From Chloranthus sessilifolius (Eukaryota > Streptophyta > Magnoliopsida > Chloranthales > Chloranthaceae), in NCBI GenBank assembly GCA_021018995.1, contig CM037588.1, positions 89,068,765 to 89,132,764 on the forward strand: a DNA stretch of 64,000 nt. The letters run 5' to 3'. This document shows, piece after piece, positions 9,618-21,708 of this stretch (the stretch's first letter is position 1; every line of letters starts with the position of its first letter). The position numbers were made by a program, and so were the translations under genes. The notes under the pieces were generated by a model, which worked only from the letters and a program-made list of their open reading frames with translations, ran no database searches and was not told the DNA's origin.

Positions 9618-12265
9618 ATTGTCACGACTCAGAATCCTAGTCGCTCTCAAGGGTATAGAATTCCGTGTTATGATACCGCACATTTGTTAAAGTGATAAAC
9701 AGACATACATATTTTACTAGATCTTATATAAAATTGGGCTCTCAAAAATCATGAACCAAAATCTTCTTTTTATATCAAAATTTTTTTCATTAAACTTACA
9801 TTGAATTTGAAGTGCACAACACTAAATAATCAGAAATAAAAGTACGATCAACTATCAGAAAGTCTTTCCAAATATTTAATATATCTTTGATGTCGTCTAA
9901 TTAGTCCTCCACGTCATCACCCTCATAAACCGCATAGTCTACAAGCGCATCAAGTCTATCAGGCAGTATAACCCATATTATCACCTGCAGCTGTTAGTTT
10001 TTGGGAGTGGGGTGAATTTACTCAGTCACGTAAACTCAGTGGGTTGCGCAACTGATCCACCACAATCTACCCAAGTGATCGTGGGCAGAATTTTGTGAGT
10101 GAAAGCGAATCCTTTACAATTTCATATAAATAGCATAATAACTATTCTTATAAGCATTTCATAACTATAAAACTATAAAATTGAAAGAATATAACATATT
10201 TCTGTACATATGATACCTCTAATACTTATTACTTTTCTTACTTGTCTTGTCAACTTAACTTATGTGACGTTTCGAAAGTCTTATTATTACTCTATATGCC
10301 TACACAACGTACTTCGTATTTTACTTATCTTGTTTAAACGATTTCTACCAAGATCGCTGCTTGAGCTTATCATGCGAGGTCTATATGTAGATAATCACCT
10401 AACCTCCATATCATAATATTAACCACCATCTAGCCCGATAAAGTTGCTCATATAAAAATTAGTATCCCCTTACGTCGAGACACTGTCATATCATATTGTC
10501 CTTAAGACCCATCTTGATGGCAAACGTTGAATCTTACGATGGCACGCAAGATATGGCACGTGTAGAAGCTTAATTCATGTTTAGCTGGCCTTCACAATGT
10601 ATCTTAATATATCATAACATTATTCAGTTCTGGGCTTAGGTTCCCGCCCAAATTTCATATTTACGTGAGTTTAAGTCATCACTTTCTTAATATCTCGTAG
10701 CTTAGCATATTCATGTCATTTTTTCTTAAACTTAATCAGAATGGGCCACGGTGGGATAAGCTTCACAAACCACGCTTTCCAAAGAACGGGTTCTGTAATA
10801 ACCTGAATGTACTTCTATGGCATCTCATACTACCATAGAGGAGTTGCATCCGTATATGGACACCAACATTTTAAGTTTCATATGACAATGAAAGAAACTC
10901 CACCGTGATGAAGGCTTAAAAGTCGTATGTCATATCTTATTCCTTTTTAACCTAACATATATATGCTCTAACGTATCATCTAAGTGATAAATGTCACAAT
11001 ATATAAATGGAGTATAAAATAAGAAAAATAATCAATCATAAGGAAGTTAATATTTCTCGTAATATTTTGAACGATGATCCAACCAACCAAATCAATCATA
11101 AGGAGTGGTTAGTGAACTGATTCAAGTCAGTCACAAGTTATAGCATAATTCAAACTTTGACTCGTGACGTTAGATGGAGACCTAAGGTCTTAACCAAGCA
11201 AGAAAGTTGGTTAGAGTCTCCTAGGTACACTCAAGGTCATAAGTAAATCGATACATGACCCTATGATGTGTGTCATAACATGATAATAGACTGTTCTCAT
11301 TAGATCGACTTGATGAAAATGGACTAGTCATTTACGTGTTTTCGATAAGATTTAGTCTCAGTATTACTGAATCACTTATAGACTATCGAATATTCGATAC
11401 ACATATTTTAAGGTGAGCATGATTGAGTTTAGAACATTCAAATTCTACCAATACCATCAGTATAATGGGTATTCGAGTTTTTCATGATTTTCACTATTGA
11501 TTTAATCATTTAGACCATTAACTGAACGTCACTCATTTCTGATCGAGATCATCACATTGTATGATCATCGATATACCACATGCTTCATAGCATGGATAGA
11601 TAATACATCTAATGAGTCCATTGAGACTTAGAAGGTGGGTTGGGCCTATCCTTGATGATTGCTCCACAATTTTTTAAAATGCACGTTTGGTTACATTGGA
11701 TATACGAACCCATTAAGGATCCATAAACTAGACGGGCCCAAGGTTTGGATTTCATCAATACTTAAACAAAATTTGAGGCGCACTTTAAGATCTTGAATAA
11801 ACGGGTTATAGGACATCGGGTTTGGTAACCATATAGTGTCCCAGAAAATGAGAGGAGTTTCTATTCAGACCTCTCATTGGTTTGACTCATTTCGAGATCT
11901 AACAGAGGGTCAAAGTGACCCCTTTTTCTAGATTCGTAAGGGCATTGATTTTTGGAGAATATTGAAAAATCTCTGAATCTGGACAAATATTATTTCATTC
12001 AATTTCGTTCGTTGGATGAGATGAGAGCTAAAAATTAAGGGGTATTTATCTTGATGGACCTTAGCTAAATTTATCCTTAAACCGGAGATCTAATAGGGTT
12101 AGTTTACACCCTCTGACTTAGGTACCACATGGAAGTGTAATATTTTTAATTGTGCATGTGCACCTCTTTAGGTGACACAAGCCACAATATATTCACTGTG
12201 GTGAAAATCTGACCACCACTTTGATAACGTCAAATGGTCGTTAAATTTAATTCATGGGTTTCGGC
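9618..12265 (+). mobile_element. Probable decayed LTR (Tekay/CRM-like), boundaries uncertain
   Basis: The block opens TGTCACGACTCAGAATCC and contains the ATCACCTGCAGCTGTTAG and ACTCAGTCACGTAAACTCAG words that I associate with long LTRs of plant chromovirus-type gypsy elements. No open reading frame, PBS or second LTR is visible. The right end is a guess. It may be a solo LTR remnant. Confidence 0.35.
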
Positions 12266-12989
12266 CTATGGTGTTGGTACGTATTTTTTTTGGGTCTCGG
12301 TCCCCATAAAGAGTGGCCCAACTCGGTCCAAGCGAACTCTGGCAAAGGCGGTGTTTTTAGAGGTAATTAAATACTGAAAATAAAGAGGTAAATCTCAAAA
12401 AAATATCTGGTTCATTGCGATCGCTAGCTGTAGATATTTATCGACGCTGCAATATATCACAGATTACGCCTTCCGGGGTGGAGGTATGAGTTGTTCTCTT
12501 TACTGAATCATCGGCCGGCCGATGTCAGCAGCACTGGGCCACTTATAAGTTTAGTTAAACTAGTTTTCCTAATTCTCTTCTAACTGCTTTATCTTTCCTA
12601 CTCTTACTGTGACTTTTGACAACTATATTTACTTAATATTACCAGGGAGCTAAATAATTTTAATCCTATTAGGAGTCTAATTAATGCCCTAGTTCCAACA
12701 AAAATCTAATTATAGCAAAATCTAATTAAGATTTAACTAACTTCCTAAACTTACTAGAAGTACTAATCTTCCAATTTTACTAAAAACTATACTTAAATAA
12801 ACTACGTAAATTCAATCAAAACTCTAATTAATCAAAGTATCCTAATTTTATCAGAATTCTAAAAAAAAGAGGTTTTGGGCTTGCTGTGCTAAGGAGGATT
12901 GACCCCATTCTCGGGTACCCTCCCTAAGCTCCCTTGGGCAAATCGGGTGGCTGGAGACTAAAAAAATGAATTTTAAATTTATTAATTAT
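12266..12989. other. Non-coding, AT-rich
   Basis: No exon or element end recognised. 12560-12870 is C/T-rich with repeated CTAATT words, roughly complementary in composition to the A/G-rich field that follows. Confidence 0.4.
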
Positions 12990-13505
12990 GGATTTACGGA
13001 TCGAAAATCGAGGATATTGAGAATCAAGTTAAAATTAAAACTAAAATTCTAGAACTAAAATTTAAGAACTAGAGTGTCGAAATTGATCTAAGAATAAGAA
13101 CCTAAGATTTAAAATTAGAGATTTAAAAATAAAATTAAAATTCTAAGACTGAATATATGACTAAATTTAAGGACTGAAATTAAAGACTAGTTCTAGCAAC
13201 TAAGAACTAGAATCAGAAAAACTAGAAATTCAGATTAAAACCTAAGATCTAAGATCTAGAATTTAAAAACTAGAAGGTTATAACATAAATCTAGAACTTA
13301 GAATAAAAAAAGGGCTAGTTCGAGAACCTAAGAACTAGAACCAGGAAAAAAAAGTAAAGATTAAGGACTAGAGAGATTTAAAATCTATGATCTAGAACTA
13401 AAGGCTTAAGAACCTAAAGTCTAGAACTAATGATCTAGAACTAAGAACTAGAATTAAGGACTAGAAGTAAGAACTAGAACTAGAAGAATTAAAAACTAGA
13501 AGGAA
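12990..13505. repeat. Degenerate AAGAACTAGAA repeat field
   Basis: About 500 bp built from variants of AAGAACTAGAA and AAAATTCTAGAACT at irregular 8-20-bp spacing. No single period holds, so this is a decayed minisatellite. No coding potential. Confidence 0.75.
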
Positions 13506-13600
13506 AGTATACCTGAGGCCAGGGTTGCAGAGAGGAATCTCGAAACCCTAACCTCGAAAGCGAGGAGCTCGAGAGAAAGAAATCTGTGTAACCTTCTAGT

Positions 13601-13908
13601 TCTAGCTCTGTCCGATACTATTGGATAGTTTGTGACCATTTAAATGGGCAGATTAAAGCCTTAAGATCAATCCACTCTCTTAGGTTAGGTCAGATTTCTG
13701 AGTTGATCAATGGGAATGGGATTTGATCATCTCTATTGGATAGTCTGTGACCATTTCAGTGGATAGATTATTGTTGTAAGTGCAGTCTAAATGGCATGGG
13801 TTTATTTGGATACATATAGCTTGCACTTGTGCTTGTAGCCAAGTGAAGGACTGCTGCATTTCCATTTCTAGACTTTAGGTTACAATCTAGCTCTGTCCGA
13901 TACTATTG
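13601..13908. repeat. Inverted copy of LTR segment, flanked by 23-bp direct repeats
   Basis: 13617-13867 reads as the exact reverse complement of 14337-14588 inside the adjacent LTR; I found no mismatch by eye over ~250 bp. The inserted segment is bracketed by a 23-bp direct repeat (13601-13623 and 13886-13908, starting TCTAGCTCTG), whose last bases are the first bases of the LTR end. It carries inverted copies of two of the 32-nt hairpins. Confidence 0.85.
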
Positions 13909-14433
13909 TAATATTTTTTAGTAGTATGCTTATTTTTATTAGTTTGAAAACAGATGTGAAAAGAATCACATATAAAAATCAAAAGATGGAATGAACACAC
14001 AAAAGCACAAAACCAAAACCCCCAGATCTGCAAGAATCCATGGTTTGTTGTATCAAGTTTTACGAAGTAAGAGTTTGTCCCACGAAGAGTATTGATCTGA
14101 AATCATAAGGGTCGTATAGTAAACTTCAGATCTAGCTATAGATCTAGCAACTCTAAACCTAAAAGGTGAAGAGAGGAAGTCTAGGTATCACAAAAATAAA
14201 AGAAAATACAACTAAAATAGAAATAAACTACAACTAAAAGAGAGGGAAACGGAATATGGATGTATTGTGAGAAAATAACATAAAATGATGAAGAAGTAGA
14301 CAACTAGGGTTAAATCAGCGATGCAACTCAGATCTAGAAATGGAAATGCAGCAGTCCTTCACTTGGCTACAAGCACAAGTGCAAGCTATATGTATCCAAA
14401 TAAACCCATGCCATTTAGACTGCACTTACAACA

Positions 14434-14972
14434 ATAATCTATCCACTGAAATGGTCACAGACTATCCAATAGAGATGATCAAATCCCATTCCCATTGATC
14501 AACTCAGAAATCTGACCTAACCTAAGAGAGTGGATTGATCTTAAGGCTTTAATCTGCCCATTTAAATGGTCACAAACTATCCAATAGATTTCCTCCATTC
14601 AATGGATCAAATCAACCATAAAAACCATTACAGATACTATGTTTGTAAGGCTACAAGCTTATGCATTCATAGGAACAAACAAATCTAGGATTTCAAGTGG
14701 GAACCACCGAAAATCCCAGGCTGAATAGGGACTTAAGCTCAGCTGGTCATTGCTACAAAAGGCCAGCAATGACCCAGCTCACAAGTCTGTAATCACTACA
14801 AAACTCAGATCTAATCTTTGATAATGGTAATGCAAAATAGATGAGAGTTTGGCTCTGCACAATCTCTCACAAGGCTACAAGCTCATGTGCAGAGAAGAAT
14901 AATTCATCTCAGATTTGTGAGAAAGACCTTCCTTAAGGTTATAGCCTGTCCACTCAAATTGTCACAAACTAT
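14434..14972 (-). promoter_or_regulatory. Three 32-nt leader hairpins, LTR A1
   Basis: Hairpins at 14941-14972, 14549-14580 and 14434-14465 (minus strand, in that transcript order). Arms: ATAGTTTGT/ACAGGCTAT, ATAGTTTGT/GCAGATTAA, ATAGTCTGT/ATAGATTAT. Each pair can form allowing G-U, with one end mismatch in the second. A 14-nt middle with CCA...TGG can extend the stem. Confidence 0.75.
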
Positions 14973-15443
14973 CCTAGAGGCTACCTTCCACACAAATGAT
15001 GAGACAGAGCAGTAAAACTATTTTTGCCACCAAGGTTGCAAGGCCACAAGCTCAGGCAACCATCGGGGCATCAAACCCATAAAGATCTGTGTGAAAAATA
15101 CAGGTAAAATATAGATTTAAATGAACATTAAAATCAGCAATGCATTAAACAAAAGAAACTTACAATGCTTGCCCTCAAGGCGGCATCCTGTGCAAACTCC
15201 AAAACAGATCTTCTATATATAAAAAAAACCCATTGCATTACATGAAAATAAACCTAGCTATTACATAGATCTAGCCCAACATTGTTTCTGTGCTAGAGCA
15301 AGAAGAAAGGGGAAAGAGAAAAAAAATTAAAACACTAAAAGAAACCCTAAAATAAAACCCTAAGTGAACCAGGCTATTTCTGGCTCCAACCCTAACTGAG
15401 CTCAAGATATTCCTAGCTAAAACACAAAACAGGAAAAATATTC

Positions 15444-15452
15444 TTTATATAC
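15444..15452 (-). promoter_or_regulatory. TATA box of family A LTR1
   Basis: TATATAAAG on the minus strand. The first hairpin lies 472 nt downstream. Copy 2 has the decayed form TACATAAAG at 23199-23207. Confidence 0.6.
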
Positions 15453-15719
15453 AATCCCTCAGCCTTGGTGTGCCCTAGCCAATCCGAAATGAAGGGGGAA
15501 GATGTGTGGAGTTGGTTTCGGAGCCAATCTGTGACCCTTGAATGCCTCGGGCAGTGTGAGCATTGATAAGTGTGCCCTAGATATGTGTGAAAATCCCAAA
15601 CAACCCCTAAGATTTGAAGTGTTGCTACTGGAACCCGAGGTTCGCGTAGTTGGATTAGCTTCAGGCAACATTCTCATGAAGATAAAATAATACAACACAT
15701 ATATGGAGCTTCAGAACTT

Positions 15720-16480
15720 CATATCTCGTGAGGATGGCAACTCCACAACAACTCATCTCGCGAAGGTTACATTCGCTGAAGGCAAGCTCGTGAGGATGGA
15801 GTTGCGAGGATAAAGTAGTACAGCTTGTAAGCTGCTCACAGGGCTAGGTATTTCAGCATCTTCATAACAATTCACGAGGCTAAAATTGTATAGCAGCTTT
15901 GCTGCTTGCGAAGATGGATATACTCAGCAAATTCAGCTCTTCCTCCTCACGGGGATGGGAGTATTAACGACATGTAAGCTGCTCTCGAGGAAGGGAATAT
16001 ACAACAACTTGTAAGCTGCTTGCGAGGATGACATTTAATGCATTCCAGAACCAGTATCTCATGGGGCTCCTCTTCAACAACTCCTTGCTCGCGAGGATGA
16101 AGATTGATGGAGCTTCAGAACCCCAGCTCACGAGGATTGCGCTGGGTTCAGTTCCTTTCTTACTTTGCATAGCTTCAACTCGTGTAGTTCTCATGCAATG
16201 CTCTTGGTGCTTGACAGGTTTGAAGGTCTACTGATGGACTGCTCGAGTTCACCTGTGTAGCAGCAATCAGCAGCTTGTGGAGTTGACATTAACTGCTCGA
16301 GCTCCAAGTCCCATCAGCAATTAACTCCAGAGGTCCATTCCTTGGATCAGAAACTGCTTGAGTTGCACCAGCTATAGCTCTCTAACATTGCAACAGGTCA
16401 AGTAGATGGCTGATCTGCTCGAGAGGATGGCATATAGCACTTTGAGTACTCGAGTGCATCTGTAGCTACACTGCAGCTGC
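15720..16480 (-). repeat. CpG-centred CTCGCGAGG/GCTCGAG motif cluster, LTR A1 U3
   Basis: Many degenerate copies of CTCGCGAGGATGG, grading into GCTCGAG words further right, on the upstream side of the TATA box. The equivalent cluster in LTR A2 is at about 23470-24230. Confidence 0.7.
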
Positions 16481-17430
16481 TTGTGTTTCATCAATATGGT
16501 ACTGGGGGTGGTTGCTGCAATGTTAAAATTGCTTGAAGGCCTGATGTACATGCCGCTACTTTGCTGCCTACTTCTCTTGAATACATGGTGCAATAGCTTG
16601 GAGGTGCCACATGGTGTAGCAGCTCCTTCTGATGATAGGCTGCAACACCTCAGCCTTTAGCTCATGGGTGTGCTCAATGTCTCGTGTGCTGCACACATGG
16701 TGTGCTTTGGAATAAAGATAGCAGCTGCTCGATCTCTTCATGATAGCAGCTCATTTGGTTATGGATCTCCTGGGGTTCAAACCTTCAACACAAGAGGATC
16801 CAAGGTGCAGCTCAGCAGGGTGTTACTCAAGTATATTAACTCCACCAACACTCCAGTTCGAGAGGTTCATATGCACAACTCCTAATCTGTTGAGGGCCTT
16901 AAATCTCAGCAGCTTTTTGTTGCTCACGAAGGTGCAATGTGTGTAGCTGCATGCATTTTGCTGTGGTGTTGAACTGCTTCGACAAGGGATCGCAACTCAA
17001 TTGATGGAGTGGCAACTATAAAAGTTCACCTTGAACTCATGGTGCAACAGCTGTCTACTTGGTGCAACAGCTATGCAGTAGTAGGCTCTAAAGCAGCAAC
17101 TTCTGCTTCAAGTCTTTATGTCTACAGCTCCGGTGCTTGGTTGTGAAGCTGCATGGCAGGTTGGTGGAATCCAGCAGCAGCTCATAAAGGTTGCTTTGAA
17201 GGGTGAATTGCTTGAGCTCTTTGTGGCAGCAAAGCATGATGGCTTGAAGTGCTAAATTGCAGTAGCTACACTCAAGGGGCTCTATTTTGCTGCAACATCT
17301 GCTAGAATGATGCTTCACATCTGCCTTGTCCACCTTGTTGCTGTACTCCAATAGGAATGGGCTACTTCTCATAAAAATTGCTCAAGGCCTTGAATGCATG
17401 AGGTGAAGTTTTCTCCTCAACTGTTCAATT

Positions 17431-17455
17431 CAGTAGCTTTTCTTCTCTTTACCAC
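17431..17455 (-). other. Deletion junction with templated filler
   Basis: Relative to copy 2, about 730 bp (25199-25930) is missing. The junction holds CAGTAGCTTTTCTTCTC..., which matches 18023-18047 in the adjacent internal region with two mismatches over 25 bp. This looks like end-joining that copied a nearby template. Confidence 0.7.
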
Positions 17456-17936
17456 CCCAATGACATTAAAATTTAGATCCAATCTTTATTGGGGCTATCT
17501 CTCACAATGAAAACATTAGGGTGTGCACATTCTCAACAGCTCAAGATCAGTCACAGTCCCCAAATGGGGCTGCAAGCATGAGCATGGGCATTGCATCTAA
17601 ATTCTAATATCCTCAAGTATTTTCACCATAGATTAGACAATTCCTCATCTCTACATGACAACTCATTTCACTTAGAATCATCAAGGCCTTTAGTGGGTTG
17701 TAATGTAGCTTATAACTGAGATTTATAAAGAATGAATGGGTGTAGAGTGGATCAAAATTGAGAAATCAACAAGGTAAGGAGTGATTCATGACTTCACAAC
17801 CTTCATTTCAGCACAACTTTATCTTCCTTGATATTTTCCAGAGTTAAAGTGGCCAGCTTCTTCTTCTTCTTCTTCTAATTTCTAGATGAAGTAGTTCTCT
17901 TGACTTCTCTTCTATATTTTTTTCTTTTCTTTTCAT

Positions 17937-17968
<32 letters not shown>

Positions 17969-18690
17969 TTTACATTTTGGCGATGGATTGCCACACATAG
18001 CCATTGCAGCACTATTGTTTTTCAGTAACTTTTCTTCTCTTTCCACCAAATGTTGAACCTAGCCTACCTATCTTCAACTTCTACTCCTTTACCTCTTGAA
18101 TTCTCAGAGTGAGGGTAAGGTTGAATTAGCTAAAATAGGTTTAGGTGCAAGTACTCTGGTGTTTATCAAAGAAAAATTGGATTTAAGGCTCAAAGAGTGT
18201 AAGCAAAGGGGAGTTTTAAAAAGGGTAGGAAAATTAAGCTCAAACTGTTCAATTGAAAGCCTTTATTCATTTCCTTAGTGCCCTGAGTGCTGTCAATCTG
18301 TTTTGATTTGGAGGTGCCTAACTTCTAGTAAAAAGTATTTGAATTATTTAGTCCTTAGAGCAGAAAAAATGCTAAAATACTCTTAAATAAGAATTGGATA
18401 GGCCCAAATCTCACTGTGTATGGTCCTCATAATAACTCATGGGGTGTATTTCTACCTTTTTCTTTCCTCTCTAGTTCACTATGTGCGAACTGAAATTTTT
18501 TTTGTTGATATTAGTTTCATGATGGAGCTAAAATTTTCAAAGAATTTCAGTTTTAAAAGTCTGCAAAATTTTTAAATTTTTACAAATTTCCTCATTTTCG
18601 GGTTAGGTGGGAATTGACTTTATTCATTCCAAGTAAACCACACACTGTTGAACTAGAGTTAACTATTCCATTGGCAGGTCTACTCTGCCA

Positions 18691-18704
18691 CACCCCCAAA
18701 TCTA
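18691..18704 (-). other. Internal polypurine tract, A1
   Basis: The minus strand reads TAGATTTGGGGGTG followed by TGGCA, the family A counterpart of the internal PPT copies in A2, B and P. Confidence 0.6.
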
Positions 18705-19639
18705 AGTTAAACAGTGTCTTCACCGTTTCATGCAACATGTGTATAGGGGCAGTAGGGTAAACAATAGACAGACACCCTAAATTACAGCAGAAAATTAAGA
18801 AAAAGCTAAACAAAAATTCAGCAAATTCAACTAGAAAGTGAAAAATAGATGGTATATACCAGTGTGACACTACGAGAATAACACTACGACACAAATTACT
18901 AAAAACAGAAAGTAAAAACAACAGAAATGAACTTCAAAACAGCAGATATAGACAACAAAAACTAACTAAACACCTAAAAACAGAGAAATCCTAAACCTAA
19001 CTACCTAACATGATCTGGGTATGAATCAAAATGATGAAAAAAAATTTCAGCATTGAAAGTACACATTGGAAAGAAAGATTCATACAAAAAATTAGATCAG
19101 ACCACACAATATATACAAACAGTCCAGATGGGGGGTACATGAATGACATAAATTTTAATTTTCCCATCTGGACTCAGCTGAATTTCAAAGAATAATGAAA
19201 TAAAAAAGGAAAGGCCATACCTTTGGATTTGCAACAAAACTGAATTCTTCCATTCAGCAGATATTCAGTTGCATGAGAGGTGGAGGGAGCAGTTTCAGCT
19301 CACAGCAGGGGGATAAGCAATAAAAAGGCCACAAAGGTGCCTTAGATATTCATTCTTTATTAAATTCATCAAATTCCCCACCCCAAGTGTGGAAATTTGA
19401 GTGAGGAATTTCCACTCTCTCATCAACACAACAACTGAACATGGTAAAAATTTTCTTTCATATATATTTTTTTAATTTTTTTATAGTTTTATGTTTTTTT
19501 TTTTTTTTTTTCCAATTGGGGCTCAACAACCTCGTTTTATTCAGCTTCTTTCCTTAGGCACACTCGCTTGGCATCACTACAGTCTTAGGTTGCTACCTCC
19601 TTTCTATTCCTCAAGGTATTGATTGACCTAGTTTCTTCA

Positions 19640-21147
19640 TGACTTGAAGAACCTCCATCAATCCAATGTACTCCTCGTGGGATGTTCACTGTTTGGCTTG
19701 GGAGCCGACCCTCTTCTCGTCACGTTTGAGCATTTGAAATATGACCAAGCTGTTCCTCAATTCTTTTGATGCTTTGCGTGTGGGATTCCACAATGTGTAA
19801 TGGAGTCTAGGTTTTGTAAAGAAGACAAAACCGGATCCTCAAAGGAGGGGGCTCTAGGGTATTGGGGTGCTACAACTAACTATCCTGGCATGGAGGGCAG
19901 ATGGGAACATTTTTGTCCTTGTGCATGACCTTGGTAAGACTGCTGGTTAGTATTGTAGGGCAAAGCCTGCTACTGCTGGGTATGAGGCGAATCAGCTTGT
20001 CTCCACCTCAGGTTTGGGTGGTTCCTCCAAGTGTACCCAGTAGGCTGCTATCCATATGACTGGACAACATTGGATTGCGCATGATAAAATTCAGGGGACA
20101 GGCCAGCAAAGGGACATTAAAGATGTGAGTGTGAGGGTGAGTGGCATATGGTGCACACCTCTCTAACTTGTGCAGCTACGTGGGGCTGCAACACACTCAA
20201 AACTTTATCGAACTTTTTCGACAATGTATCCACCTTTCTCTCTAGGTCACTATATACATTCAATTCATACAATTTACCGGAAGAGGTGGGTTCTCTAACA
20301 GCTCTAGCAGGTGACTCAATGCCACAACTGGGCAAAGCCTCCTACTGGAGAGAATTTACATTTATCAGCTCAAATAAATCCCATGCTTCCTCAGCGGTTT
20401 TGGTGAGGTATGTGCCACCACTTAATGCATCAATCATCGCTCTACTCCTGGCATCAAGTCCTTGGTAGAAGCTTTGTACAAGCTACCACATAGGGGTCTG
20501 GTGGTGCGGGCACTGCCTCAACAACTCCCTAAACCTATCCCATGCCTCATGCATTTGCTCAGTTGAGGATTGAGCAAAAGATATGATGCTCTTCCTCAAC
20601 TGGCTCATTTTACCGGTTGGAAAAAATTGGCCAGAAATTGGCATTGAAGATCGTTCCACGACTGTATGCTGTCTAGTGGGAGCAAGGAGAGCCATGTTTG
20701 GGCCTTATCCTTTAGTGAAAAAGGAAGAAGCCTAAGCTTGGTAGCTTCCTCTCCCAACCCAGCAGTATTAAAAGTAGTGCATAATGATAGAAAACGGCCT
20801 TTATTTTGGTGGGGGTCTTCCTTACTCAGCCCATGAAAACTTGGTAGCATTTCGATGGTTGAGGCTTTAATCTCGTAACTGCTCGCAGCATTAAGGAGCT
20901 GAATGTAAGAGAGGGATGCATATGCCCCCGGTGCATTGTGCTCCTTAAGTGTTTTAGATCGCGCTACCATCTTAGTTTCTACTAGATTTTTAGTCAGGGT
21001 GTGTGTTGCAGAACCAAGACTCAGAATTCTCTCAATTTCAGGATTTAACAGTGCAAGTTCGGGATTGAGAGACCTCTTCCTTGAATACAACACACACTCA
21101 GCTGGACAAGGGGTAGCTTTTAGCCCACAAATAAAAATTATAACCAC
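19640..21147 (-). pseudogene. Athila-type gag pseudogene (A1)
   Basis: Gag is the structural protein that forms the particle and binds element RNA. 21147-20605 is open and contains the conserved gag core: FHGLSKEDPH, LPFSLKDKAQTWL and SWNDLQCQFLANFF, as in the Retrotrans_gag family. A frameshift near 20600-20700 moves the reading into the next frame. There the coiled region DLERKVDTLSKKFDKVL and a CCHC-type knuckle (CTICHSPSHSHL, last Cys beyond a stop) occur at 20335-20117. Gag C-terminal sequence continues, with stops, to about 19640. No protease follows. It is the copy most diverged by frameshifts; its neighbours are the PBS on the right and the 3' non-coding block on the left. Confidence 0.85.
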
Positions 21148-21684
21148 TAACTACACAACTGCTGAAAAATAAAGACTGCAGAAATGAAAAGACAACAGAA
21201 TTGAAATAAAAATAGGGGAGATAGAGATGCAAACTGATGTAGGAATGCCCTAGCTGCAGCCAAGCTCTCCTATTTACTGCTGCTCCAATCCTACAAAAAT
21301 TCACAATATCAACAGGAATTTATTGAAACTTTAAATTAGTAAAAACAAAAAATAAATGGAAAGTAAAATGATGCTAGCTGTATATTATTCCCACGTACCT
21401 AAGACAATATAAAGTCCTACAAACAGAAAATAAACAGAGAAACTAGAAAACAAATCCCAGAAAAATACAGCTGGCATGTATTCAAACACTAAATCAACAT
21501 TAAAGACTACTAAGACACAACAAAGACACAAAATACCTAAAACAGAAAATGAAAATGAGAGCAAAAATCAGACTCAAAATACAGTTGTACTCATTCAAAC
21601 CCTACAAAGTAGAAAAACTAAACTCAAACCCGACATCTAGAAAGCGTAAAAAACTAAACTCAGTTTACTATAGTGGATCAAAAC

Positions 21685-21702
21685 TCCCTGACAGCAGAGC
21701 CA
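21685..21702 (-). other. Primer binding site, A1
   Basis: The minus strand reads TGGCTCTGCTGTCAGGGA, 6 bp inside the end of LTR2. It is a mutated form of the TGGCGCCGCTGTCGGGGA-type PBS of Athila elements. Confidence 0.75.
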
Positions 21703-21708
21703 AAAACT

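Larger units (their letters stand above)
13904..17430 (-). repeat. Family A LTR copy 1, lacking its 5' end
   Basis: Left end TATTGTAATATTTTT corresponds to the TGTTGTAATATT end of copies 2 and 3. It aligns throughout with copy 2, but the last ~300 bp of LTR, the PPT and the pre-PPT module are replaced by a 25-bp filler at 17431-17455. TATA box on the minus strand at 15444-15452. Confidence 0.85.

Noticed and set aside
9618-12265. Complete LTR retrotransposon between 9.6 and 12.3 kb
   Set aside because: Only LTR-like words are visible; no PBS, coding domain or second LTR was found, so only a low-confidence LTR remnant is listed.
15459-16946. Several short open frames in family A LTRs (also 23124-25605)
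   Set aside because: They lie in LTR U3 and leader sequence, are not kept open between the LTR copies, and show no domain.
18592-18921. 109-codon minus-strand frame, also present at 27076-27381, suggesting a conserved protein
   Set aside because: It overlaps the internal polypurine tract and 3' non-coding block. The two copies are related only because the elements are; start and end differ and there is no counterpart in C, B or P.
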